Positions 1-6,528 of a DNA stretch of 8,175 bases are shown here, piece by piece. Under the pieces are notes generated by a model. That model made no database searches, had not been told where the DNA came from, and saw nothing but the letters and a program-made list of their open reading frames with translations. How positions within the stretch are numbered: the stretch's first letter is position 1; each line of letters begins with the position of its first letter. Source of the stretch: Bacteroidota bacterium (lineage in GTDB: Bacteria; Bacteroidota; Ignavibacteria; Ignavibacteriales; Ignavibacteriaceae); contig JAJRSV010000172.1 in the NCBI GenBank assembly GCA_024278655.1, positions 1 through 8,175 of the forward strand, read 5' to 3'. A program made the translations under genes and the position numbers.

Positions 1-2
1 AC

Positions 3-935
3 AAAGCAAAAGAAGGTGATTATTTGTATGAAAATGAACACCTGATTTCGCATGGTTATCTCGCTCATGTTAAATCGCTTATCGACAATGGCGGAAGACT
101 TAAAACCGAACCGATTTTGTTGGAAGAGGAGGGAAAGGTTTACATATTCAATATCTTCGATGTGAAGGATGAAAAAGGCAAAGTGAACAGGATAATCTGC
201 CAGTTGGAAGACAGAACAGACGAACTCCGGCGGGAAGATATAAACCGCGAGCTGGATTTACAGAAAAGAATTAGCCGGGCGGTTATCGATATTCTCGAGA
301 GGGACAGGAAACGCGTTGCCAAAGAACTTCACGACCAGATAGGGCAAAAGTTATTGCTGGCAAAGTTAGGTTTGGAACTGCTGCAGGAAAAAGGCAAAAT
401 CGAAAAGAGTAAAATTGAAGAAACGAAAAATCAAATCATCAGTATCAGTAAAGATATCAAGTCGATTATCTTTTCATTAAGACCCGCAGAGATTGATAAC
501 TACGGTCTAATTGATGCCATTCAATTAATGGTGCAGAACTTTATGAATATGACCGGCATTAAGTGTTCGATTAACTATTACGGCAAGCCGGTCGGCTTAG
601 ATAAAAAAGTTGAACTGAATATTTACAGAATAGTTCAGGAAGCGTTAAACAATATTTCGAAACACGCACATGCATCAAAAGTAGAAATCGAACTTCATTT
701 TAATCCACATTTAATAACAGGAAAAATAAAAGATAACGGTAAAGGCTTTAATGTAAAGAGTACCGAATTTGGAACAATTGTAGATGTAGGATACGGTCTG
801 ATATCGATGCGTGAAAGAACAAAAATATTAAACGGCGAGTTTTCCATCAATTCCGAAATTGGAAAAGGTACCGAAATTCATTTTGAAATACCGGTCGATA
901 AAAAACATGAAAAAGATAAAAATACTGTTAGTTGA
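3..935 (+). CDS. NarL/DegS-type sensor histidine kinase, 5' end missing
   Basis: The frame is open to the left edge of the window, so the gene starts upstream. The TTG at 24 is only the first possible start inside the window; residues below are numbered from it. Residues 1-70 look like the end of a PAS domain, closing with an acidic linker (LEDRTDELRRE). A HisKA_3 dimerisation domain follows, with phospho-acceptor H103 in the box ELHDQIGQ. The HATPase_c domain has an N-box around QEALNNISKHAHA (206-218), a G1 box DNGKGF (237-242) and a G2 box GYGLISMRER (257-266). No membrane segment lies in the visible part, so this portion is cytoplasmic. It should autophosphorylate on H103 and pass the phosphate to the response regulator encoded by the overlapping next gene. 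The family assignment is secure. The signal sensed is unknown because the N-terminus is missing; a link to the cytochrome genes downstream is inferred from position only. Confidence 0.93.
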   Translation, partial: KAKEGDYLYENEHLISHGYLAHVKSLIDNGGRLKTEPILLEEEGKVYIFNIFDVKDEKGKVNRIICQLEDRTDELRREDINRELDLQKRISRAVIDILERDRKRVAKELHDQIGQKLLLAKLGLELLQEKGKIEKSKIEETKNQIISISKDIKSIIFSLRPAEIDNYGLIDAIQLMVQNFMNMTGIKCSINYYGKPVGLDKKVELNIYRIVQEALNNISKHAHASKVEIELHFNPHLITGKIKDNGKGFNVKSTEFGTIVDVGYGLISMRERTKILNGEFSINSEIGKGTEIHFEIPVDKKHEKDKNTVS

Positions 936-1563
936 TGACCACAAGATGGTCAGGGAAGGTTTTAAATTAGCCCTTGAGACTAAGAAAGACCTGAAAATAA
1001 TCGGCGAAGCCGGGGACGGAAACGAAGCTATAGTTCGCTGTAAAGAATTAAAACCCGATTTAATTTTGATGGACATTAACATGCCCAACCTCAACGGTAT
1101 TGATGCTGCAAAAACAATCAGGGAGTTTAATAAAGATGTTAAGATTATAATCCTTACCATGCTCGAAAACGAAAAATTTATATTCGAAGCACTTGCCGTA
1201 GGAATTAACGGTTACATTTATAAAGATTCGGATATAAGCGAATTGATCTCGGCTATTCACCAGGTTGTAGAAACCGGCGAAGATTACTTTAACAAAGAAG
1301 TAACAAAAAAGATAATCAACTATCACACAAGTAAAGGGCTAAGCGAGTTTTACGATGAAACTCCCAAATCGGTGCCGCTTACGGAACGGGAGCTTGAAAT
1401 TGTAAAATTGGTTTCGGAAGGGTTTACAAGTAAGGTTATTGCCGAGAAGCTCTTTATCAGTCCGTTAACGGTTGTTAAGCACAGAAAAAACATCATAAAA
1501 AAATTAGGCGTTAAGAATTTTAACGAAGTTATCCGCTATGCTATTACAAACGGTTTGCTATAA
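907..1563 (+). CDS. LuxR/NarL-family DNA-binding response regulator
   Basis: This is a 218-residue response regulator of normal family length. The receiver domain (about 1-120) has the acidic pair D10/D11, phospho-acceptor D56 in LILMDINMP, the switch residue T84 and conserved K106. The C-terminal GerE/LuxR helix-turn-helix covers about 157-212, starting LTERELEIVKLVSEG with recognition-helix region SPLTVVKHRKNI. I chose the ATG at 907 because the protein then begins MKKIKILLVDD, the standard receiver start; a TTG at 859 would add a 16-residue tail unlike the family. The start lies inside the kinase gene and the two overlap by 29 bases, which suggests translational coupling and a cognate pair. 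It should be a phosphorylation-dependent transcription factor. Its targets are not visible, although the cytochrome genes downstream are natural candidates. Confidence 0.95.
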   Translation: MKKIKILLVDDHKMVREGFKLALETKKDLKIIGEAGDGNEAIVRCKELKPDLILMDINMPNLNGIDAAKTIREFNKDVKIIILTMLENEKFIFEALAVGINGYIYKDSDISELISAIHQVVETGEDYFNKEVTKKIINYHTSKGLSEFYDETPKSVPLTERELEIVKLVSEGFTSKVIAEKLFISPLTVVKHRKNIIKKLGVKNFNEVIRYAITNGLL

Positions 1564-1583
1564 CTATTTCCGGTCCCCGATGC

Positions 1584-1633
1584 AATACCCCCAAAGGGGT
1601 ATTTATAAACTCCCTAAAGGGTCTTCTTTAGGG
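1584..1633. repeat. Pair of adjacent GC-rich palindromes in an intergenic region
   Basis: The first perfect stem pairs AATACCCC (1584-1591) with GGGGTATT (1596-1603) across a CAAA loop. The second pairs CCCTAAAG (1612-1619) with CTTTAGGG (1626-1633) across a six-base loop. The outer arms can also pair with each other: TACCCCCAAAG (1586-1596) matches the complement of CTTTAGGGGTA (1626-1636) with one mismatch, so two alternative folds compete. Neither stem is followed by a T-tract, so a classical intrinsic terminator is unlikely. The look, CCCC-AAA-GGGG cores in tandem, resembles REP-like dispersed palindromes of Bacteroidota-type genomes; that is an impression. The whole gap from 1564 to 1732 holds no gene, and the rest of it shows nothing clear. 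Confidence 0.55.
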
Positions 1634-1732
1634 GTACGGTACAGCCGTTAAAAATACTCATAGGCGGGGAATTTACTTGTCAGCGTGCAATAGTTATATT
1701 GGAAACAGAATTGATAATATTTTTTTAATGTG

Positions 1733-2140
1733 ATGAATAAATTACCCGCTATAATTGTTGATAACGATAAAAAATTCGTTGATTTGATAAGAGAATCGAT
1801 GAATAAGACCGAAAACCTCTTATACGCAGGATTTGCTTCGAATGTTGAGGAATTGAAAAAAATGTGCGGACAATTCATTCCATCACTTGTTCTTATAAAT
1901 ATTGATCTTCCGGATTCCGGGGCAATTAAAGCGGTAACGTTTATAAAAGAGAAATGTCCCAATGTATTTGTGGTTTTGATGAATATGGACGGTAAAAAGT
2001 TTGGCGAATACCAATCGGCACAAAAAATTGCAGACGGATATCTGGATAAAAATTATCTATTCGACGAAATAAAGAAAATTTCAGAATTTTTAAAGAATAG
2101 CCACAAGGTAAAGGATTTAAGTGTTTTACCTGAGGGCTGA
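1733..2140 (+). CDS. Stand-alone degenerate receiver domain (aspartate-less)
   Basis: The 135-residue product is a single receiver fold with no output domain. From the ATG at 1733 it aligns without gaps to the upstream response regulator over the first 60 residues, and the key positions fall at identical numbers. D10 is kept, the second acidic residue is N11, the phospho-acceptor position is N56 (in VLINIDLP), the switch Thr/Ser position is N84, and K106 is kept. A GTG at 1730 would add one residue. Loss of the acceptor Asp means conventional phosphorylation at that site is not expected, although D58 lies two residues away. Such aspartate-less receivers in other systems act through protein-protein contacts or ligand binding. 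It sits between the two-component pair and the first cytochrome gene, 50 bases upstream of the latter. Fold call is good; function is unknown. Confidence 0.8.
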   Translation: MNKLPAIIVDNDKKFVDLIRESMNKTENLLYAGFASNVEELKKMCGQFIPSLVLINIDLPDSGAIKAVTFIKEKCPNVFVVLMNMDGKKFGEYQSAQKIADGYLDKNYLFDEIKKISEFLKNSHKVKDLSVLPEG

Positions 2141-2180
2141 TTCGATGATAACTAACTAATATAAATAATCAATTATTAAC

Positions 2181-2185
2181 GGAGG
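2181..2185 (+). promoter_or_regulatory. Strong Shine-Dalgarno site of the tetrahaem cytochrome gene
   Basis: GGAGG sits five bases before the ATG at 2191. This is close to a consensus ribosome-binding site, and it fixes the start. The genes from 2891 to 7545 lack a comparable site at good spacing, so this cytochrome looks set up for heavy translation. Confidence 0.8.
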
Positions 2186-2190
2186 ATAAA

Positions 2191-2802
2191 ATGCTTCGCT
2201 CAATTCTTTCATTTGTGATGGTAGTGGCATTTTCCGGTATCGTGTTTGGACAAAGTATCTCTGGATCCGATCACGATTTTTCCGGCGAAACTTGGAATAC
2301 AACGGGTGAAATTTGTGTAGTATGCCACACACCACACGTTCAGGACTATACTGGTGCACCTGAACCATTATGGAACCATGAAGTTACTACTGCAACTTTT
2401 ACGCTATATAGTTCTACAACTTTGGACGCAACGGTAGGCCAACCTGATGGATATTCCAAACTATGTCTAAGTTGTCATGATGGAACTGTTGCTGTAGATA
2501 ATTTTGGTGGAAACACTGGGGGTGGTGAATTTGTCACAGGTGACCATCTTATTGGAACAGATTTAACCAATGACCACCCAGTATCGTTTACTTATGATGC
2601 TACATTGGCTACTGATGATGGCGGGTTATTTGATCCGACAACTACAAGCTCCGGTTTGGGCGGTTCTATAAATGATGATATGTTGTTTGGTGGTAAATTA
2701 CAGTGTGCTTCTTGCCATAATCCACACGATGATACAAACGCGGCTTTCCTTGTAAAAAGTAATAGTGGAAGTGCACTTTGCTTAACTTGTCACAATAAAT
2801 AA
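2191..2802 (+). CDS. Secreted tetrahaem c-type cytochrome, possible filament subunit
   Basis: The 203-residue protein has an N-terminal signal peptide of about 20 residues (hydrophobic 4-19, likely cleavage near G20/Q21) and no lipobox. Four CXXCH motifs bind covalent haems: 42-46, 92-96, 172-176 and 197-201. Candidate distal ligands are H28 (in SDHDFSG), H49, H63 (PLWNH), H118, H129 (NDHP) and H179. The mature chain is rich in Gly, Thr, Ser and Asp, has no arginine and only four lysines, so it is strongly acidic, as expected of an exposed or extracellular protein. Its closest relative here is the gene at 7593. The family is the paired-CXXCH, cytochrome c3-like type. The size and four haems recall the Geobacter filament cytochrome OmcE, but I cannot establish homology by reading. 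It stands alone between a strong ribosome-binding site and an intrinsic terminator. Proline codon use (mostly CCA) differs from the other cytochrome genes. Confidence 0.9.
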   Translation: MLRSILSFVMVVAFSGIVFGQSISGSDHDFSGETWNTTGEICVVCHTPHVQDYTGAPEPLWNHEVTTATFTLYSSTTLDATVGQPDGYSKLCLSCHDGTVAVDNFGGNTGGGEFVTGDHLIGTDLTNDHPVSFTYDATLATDDGGLFDPTTTSSGLGGSINDDMLFGGKLQCASCHNPHDDTNAAFLVKSNSGSALCLTCHNK

Positions 2803-2842
2803 TTTTATTTATTGGGTAATAGAAAACAATTATTCTTAAGCA

Positions 2843-2868
2843 GGGGCGTTTAAGCGCCCCTTTTTATT
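2843..2868 (+). terminator. Rho-independent terminator after the first cytochrome gene
   Basis: A six-base-pair GC stem, GGGGCG (2843-2848) with CGCCCC (2855-2860), extendable by one wobble pair, is followed at once by TTTTTATT. This is a textbook intrinsic terminator. It separates the tetrahaem gene from the NHL lipoprotein gene, so the cytochrome is likely made from a short abundant transcript, with downstream genes reached by read-through or by their own promoter. Confidence 0.88.
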
Positions 2869-2890
2869 AACAAAAGCAGGTTATGATAAA

Positions 2891-3955
2891 ATGAAAAGAG
2901 TAATTGAGTACCTTGGATTTGTATGTATTACAATTTTTTTAATATCATGTTCATCTTCCGAAGTAACGGTTGATAAATCCGATTTGGTAATATATCCATC
3001 GCCACCGGAACCGACCAGGATACAATATCTCACAAGTTTTTCCACTTCTACCGACGTAACCGGGGAGGAATCTGGATTGGTTGAATTTGTTGCCGGTGAA
3101 ACAGAAGTTGCCGGGATAATTAAACCTTACGGTATTACTATATATAAGGGGAAAATATATATATGCGATACGATACTCGGCGGGCTGGAAATTTTAGATT
3201 TTAACGATAAATCCTTCCAATATTTTCAACCCGGTGGTTTTGGTGCACTGAAAAAGCCGATTAATTGCTTCAAAGATGATAAAGGGAGATTGTTTGTGGT
3301 TGATGCGGAAAGAACACAGGTAGTTGTTTTCGATTCGCTTGATAATTATTTGACTTCTTTCGGTGAAGATGTATTGAAGAAACCGACTGATGTTTTCGTA
3401 ACCGATTCTCTCATTTATGTTTCCGATTTGAAAGGGAGAGATGTAAAGATTTTCTCAAATAACGACTTTTCATTCATTAAAAGATTACCGAATGAAAATT
3501 TGGATGAAAAAGAGAGAATCTTTCAACCTACTAATATCTATGTAAAAGAAAATAGATTATATGTAAGTGATTTCGGTGATTTCAGGATTAAAATTTACAC
3601 AACCGGTGGTGAATTTATAGATACAGTCGGTTCCTATGGAAGAGCGTTGGGGCAGTTTATCAGACCTAAGGGTATTGCTGTCGACGACAGCTTGAACCTT
3701 TATGTTGTCGATGCCGGTTTTGAGAATGTACAGATATTCGATAAAGACGGTAAGCTGTTAATGTTTTTCGGCGGACCGTATGAAAAACCGGGCGATATGT
3801 GGCTGCCGGCAAAGGTTATTATCGATTACGATAATCTGGGCTATTTCAGAGATTATGTTTACGAAGGTTTCGATTTAAAGTATTTAATTTTTGTTACCAA
3901 TCAATACGGACCCGATAAAATTAATGTTTACGGATTTGTTGAAGAGAAAAAGTAG
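2891..3955 (+). CDS. NHL-repeat six-bladed beta-propeller lipoprotein
   Basis: The 354-residue protein begins with a lipoprotein signal peptide whose lipobox is LIS with the modified C20, followed by SSSE. A proline-rich segment, PSPPEPTRIQYL (36-47), precedes the propeller. Six NHL-like blades follow, starting near residues 77, 121, 163, 211, 257 and 303. They show the recurring pattern of a (K/R/Q)P turn, a strand such as LYVSD or LYVVD, then VxIF and a glycine turn, for example FIRPKGIAVDDSLNLYVVD at 256-274. There are no haem motifs. NHL propellers are binding scaffolds with varied partners. Similar lipoproteins accompany multihaem cytochrome genes in metal-reducing bacteria, where an assembly or surface-binding role is presumed. 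It is 9 bases upstream of the pentahaem lipoprotein gene, so co-transcription is likely. Domain call is secure; the role is inferred. Confidence 0.88.
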   Translation: MKRVIEYLGFVCITIFLISCSSSEVTVDKSDLVIYPSPPEPTRIQYLTSFSTSTDVTGEESGLVEFVAGETEVAGIIKPYGITIYKGKIYICDTILGGLEILDFNDKSFQYFQPGGFGALKKPINCFKDDKGRLFVVDAERTQVVVFDSLDNYLTSFGEDVLKKPTDVFVTDSLIYVSDLKGRDVKIFSNNDFSFIKRLPNENLDEKERIFQPTNIYVKENRLYVSDFGDFRIKIYTTGGEFIDTVGSYGRALGQFIRPKGIAVDDSLNLYVVDAGFENVQIFDKDGKLLMFFGGPYEKPGDMWLPAKVIIDYDNLGYFRDYVYEGFDLKYLIFVTNQYGPDKINVYGFVEEKK

Positions 3956-3964
3956 TATGATACG

Positions 3965-4537
3965 ATGCAATTTAATAAGTATATATATGGTTATTTGATC
4001 TATGTGATCCTTTTATCAGGTGTATTGTTTATTAATTCTTCCTGTTCCTCGGGTGAAGGGAAGGAAATATTATCGATATTCTTTGACGGGGTACCACAAG
4101 ACGAGGGTGAAAATCAGACTGCTGACTCACTGCTTGTTAGAAATGACAATAAACCCGGTGAGAATAAAAGACGGGTAGTCGAGCAGATTTTTTTTCATCC
4201 TCCGTTTCAGTCAAGGGAGTGTGACAACTGTCATAACCTGCAAGCCGGAAACGATCTGATCGAACAGCCGCCGGAGCTGTGCTATACCTGCCATGATGAT
4301 TTTAAAAATCAGTTCGCAGTTTTGCACGGTCCGGTGGCGTCCGGCTATTGTACGCAATGTCATAACCCGCATAGCTCTAAGATCAAAAAATTGTTAGTTA
4401 AAAAAGGGCAGCAACTTTGTCTAAGCTGTCACGAAAAACAGGATGTTTTCAAAAACGAAGTTCATGAAGATATTGACGATACTAATTGTACAGATTGCCA
4501 TAATCCGCATGGAGGAGACGACAGATTCTTGTTATAA
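3965..4537 (+). CDS. Pentahaem c-type cytochrome lipoprotein
   Basis: The 190-residue protein has a hydrophobic signal segment (10-24) ending in a loose lipobox, NSS with C27, so it is probably lipid-anchored to the outer membrane. A linker with the motif FFDGVP (39-44) follows. I recall this motif from other multihaem cytochromes but do not know its function. Five CXXCH motifs occupy 86-90, 106-110, 129-133, 152-156 and 175-179, arranged as paired-CXXCH units with NPH ligands (H136 and H182) and HPP and HGP ligands (H78 and H121). The haem region matches part of the larger cytochrome at 6529 in motif order. Directly followed, nine bases later, by the barrel gene, it is a good candidate for the cytochrome that docks to the barrel in a porin-cytochrome conduit. 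Which face of the membrane it occupies cannot be read from the sequence; the serine and acidic residues after C27 would allow surface export. Confidence 0.9.
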   Translation: MQFNKYIYGYLIYVILLSGVLFINSSCSSGEGKEILSIFFDGVPQDEGENQTADSLLVRNDNKPGENKRRVVEQIFFHPPFQSRECDNCHNLQAGNDLIEQPPELCYTCHDDFKNQFAVLHGPVASGYCTQCHNPHSSKIKKLLVKKGQQLCLSCHEKQDVFKNEVHEDIDDTNCTDCHNPHGGDDRFLL

Positions 4538-4546
4538 ACTTTAAGA

Positions 4547-6520
4547 ATGATTTACCGGAAATTAAATATTGTAATAATAATATGTTTAATGACTATACTG
4601 TCAGCCGGAAATTTATATGCACAAAAGAAATATAAAAACGGCAACGGCTGGGGTGGGTTCCATGTTACATCATTCAGGGGCAATTTGTTTTTCTGGGGAG
4701 ATTACAGGTTCCAGAAGAATCAATTGAAAACAGGATTCCAGGAGGAACAAAAGTCAGGGGCATTCAGCGGCGAGATAAACCTTTACAGTAAAAGTTATCT
4801 ACTGCATCCGAATTTTCTTTTGATAGATTTCGATTTGGGCTATGCACCCGGAACTCAACGCGATAACTTTCTTGTTGCACCCGACAGAACCGACACAAGA
4901 ACTGCCGAGAAAGTACTTTTGGGATTAACATTTTTCAACAACCGACCGGTTACTTTATCTCTCTCCGGAAATTATAATCATAGCTTTGTAAACAGGGAAC
5001 TCACATCCGATGTGGAGACCTGGCAGTATAATTTTATAAGCAATCTGTACTTAAGAACATTCATTCCGATTTCTTTAAGTTATTCGTTCAATAACTGGAG
5101 ACAGGACGAACTTCAGACATTAAGGGATTTTGCCTTATTAAGAAACACTTTTACAGCGAGGATAGAAAAAGATTTTGCGGAATGGAACGAAAACGAGTTT
5201 GTTGCTTCTTACGACGATTATTACCGGCAATATGAAAATGATGTTATTATTGCTAACCAAATAGCAAGTGCTCAATTAAAAAACCGCTTCTTTTTTGATG
5301 AAAGTAAAAAAAACCGTTTCCAATCGTTTATCTGGTATTATGATCAGCAGGGTTCGCAAATATTAAACAGGTTACAAATAAACGAAAATTTGTATTTGAA
5401 ACCTTTTGATGGATTGGGATTTGATGCCCAGTACAGATATAATAAGTTATCAAATCCCCTTACTGTTTCAAACCAGCATTATGCGTTTACCGAGTTGTCT
5501 CACCAGTTGTATGCAAGCTTAAGAACATTCGTTAACTATGAGTTCACGGATTTTAAGCAGACATTTTTTAACGAAAGAAAAAACTGGTTTGCCGCCGGAT
5601 TCAGTTACCGTAAAAAAATTCCAACGGGTACTTTCCGGTTAGGTTACACATATCGTATCCGGAAGGAAGATAAACTCTCCAAAGCCGCAACACAAACTAT
5701 TATTGACGAAGAGAAAGTTCTGAACGATGACGAAGTCGTGCTGCTCGACAATCCGTTTGTAAATCTGGAAACTGTTGTTGTTACCGACCTGACCGGTACC
5801 ATTGTTTACCAGGAAGGACTTGATTACCTGCTTATTCCGCGAGGTGAATTCCTGGAAATTAAAAGAATTCCGGGAGGGCAAATACCACAGGGTGGAACCG
5901 TGTATGTTGATTACACATTTGAATTTAAAGCCGATTATAATTTTAATGCTACAGGTAATAATTTTAATGCAGGTATCACCGTCTTCAATAATTTTTTGGA
6001 TCTTTATTTTATGTATAACAATTATAATTACGATAAATTGGAAGGTGTCGGCTTCAATGTATTGAAAGTTTTTAACCAGAGAATTTACGGTGCAAGGATT
6101 AACATTGCCTTTATAAGCGCCGGCTTTGAATATGACGATTATAACAGTAACATTACGCCGTACCGTTCATTAAACTATTTTCTTACCGTAAGCGAAACAT
6201 TTTTTAACAGATTACTTGTTTCTGTTACGGGTAATTACAGGGATTATTTATTACTGCCGGTAGAAAAGCAAATATATAAAGATGCTACCGGCAGGTTTAC
6301 GTATTTATTTTCTCCTTTTTCAAAGTTAAACCTGTCGGTTAATACACGCATTCAGCGCGGTTCGGGTATCGACCTTGATCTTACTGCCGTACGCGCTGAG
6401 TTTGAGACTCGTATAAGGGATATTACACTTAAATTCGGATATGAAAATTTCAATCGTTTATATATTGGTGAAACAGTTAATTACAACAATATTTATTTGA
6501 GAGTAGGAAGATACTTCTGA
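4547..6520 (+). CDS. Outer-membrane beta-barrel, candidate conduit porin
   Basis: The 657-residue protein starts with a signal peptide (hydrophobic 7-20, likely cleavage after A25 in LYAQ). Throughout, it has alternating aromatic and polar strands separated by charged, Asn- and Asp-rich loops, for example NLYLRTFIPISLSYSF. It ends YLRVGRYF with a terminal phenylalanine, the usual signal for outer-membrane barrel assembly. Length and strand density suit a large barrel of roughly 20 strands or more. A non-barrel segment at about 393-460, with Val/Tyr strands and GLDYLLI, IKRIPGG and VDYTFEF elements, looks like a small beta domain set between strands. The mature protein contains no cysteine, so the N-terminal CXXC of Shewanella MtrB is absent and there are no haems. 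Lying between two multihaem cytochrome genes, nine and eight bases away, it is the likely sheath of an electron conduit. Barrel call is strong; conduit function is inferred. Confidence 0.85.
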   Translation: MIYRKLNIVIIICLMTILSAGNLYAQKKYKNGNGWGGFHVTSFRGNLFFWGDYRFQKNQLKTGFQEEQKSGAFSGEINLYSKSYLLHPNFLLIDFDLGYAPGTQRDNFLVAPDRTDTRTAEKVLLGLTFFNNRPVTLSLSGNYNHSFVNRELTSDVETWQYNFISNLYLRTFIPISLSYSFNNWRQDELQTLRDFALLRNTFTARIEKDFAEWNENEFVASYDDYYRQYENDVIIANQIASAQLKNRFFFDESKKNRFQSFIWYYDQQGSQILNRLQINENLYLKPFDGLGFDAQYRYNKLSNPLTVSNQHYAFTELSHQLYASLRTFVNYEFTDFKQTFFNERKNWFAAGFSYRKKIPTGTFRLGYTYRIRKEDKLSKAATQTIIDEEKVLNDDEVVLLDNPFVNLETVVVTDLTGTIVYQEGLDYLLIPRGEFLEIKRIPGGQIPQGGTVYVDYTFEFKADYNFNATGNNFNAGITVFNNFLDLYFMYNNYNYDKLEGVGFNVLKVFNQRIYGARINIAFISAGFEYDDYNSNITPYRSLNYFLTVSETFFNRLLVSVTGNYRDYLLLPVEKQIYKDATGRFTYLFSPFSKLNLSVNTRIQRGSGIDLDLTAVRAEFETRIRDITLKFGYENFNRLYIGETVNYNNIYLRVGRYF

Positions 6521-6528
6521 GAAATTTT

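Noticed and set aside
24..26. TTG at 24 as the true start of the histidine kinase
   Set aside because: The frame is open upstream to the window edge and the protein begins within a PAS domain, so the real start is outside the window.
859..906. TTG start at 859 for the response regulator, giving 234 residues
   Set aside because: The extra 16 residues lie inside the kinase gene and precede a standard MKKIKILLVDD receiver start at 907.
1677..1720. Promoter made of TTGTCA (1677) or TTGGAA (1699) with TATATT (1695) or GATAAT (1713)
   Set aside because: Every combination has wrong spacing (8, 12 or 30 bases instead of about 17), and no Bacteroidota-type TAnnTTTG element was found.
1648..1962. Minus-strand open frame of 104 residues over the degenerate receiver gene
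   Set aside because: It overlaps a clear receiver domain on the other strand and has no recognisable domain. The other minus-strand frames, and the plus-strand one at 5802-6065, are likewise shadows of real genes.
2164..2177. AT-only dyad AATAAT-CA-ATTATT upstream of the tetrahaem gene as an operator
   Set aside because: It is low-complexity sequence of a kind expected by chance in AT-rich DNA, and it lies just before the ribosome-binding site with no visible promoter around it.
2794..2813. AATAAAT/ATTTATT hairpin over the stop codon of the tetrahaem gene as a terminator
   Set aside because: The stem is all A-T and weak; the GC-rich hairpin with a T-run at 2843 is the real terminator.
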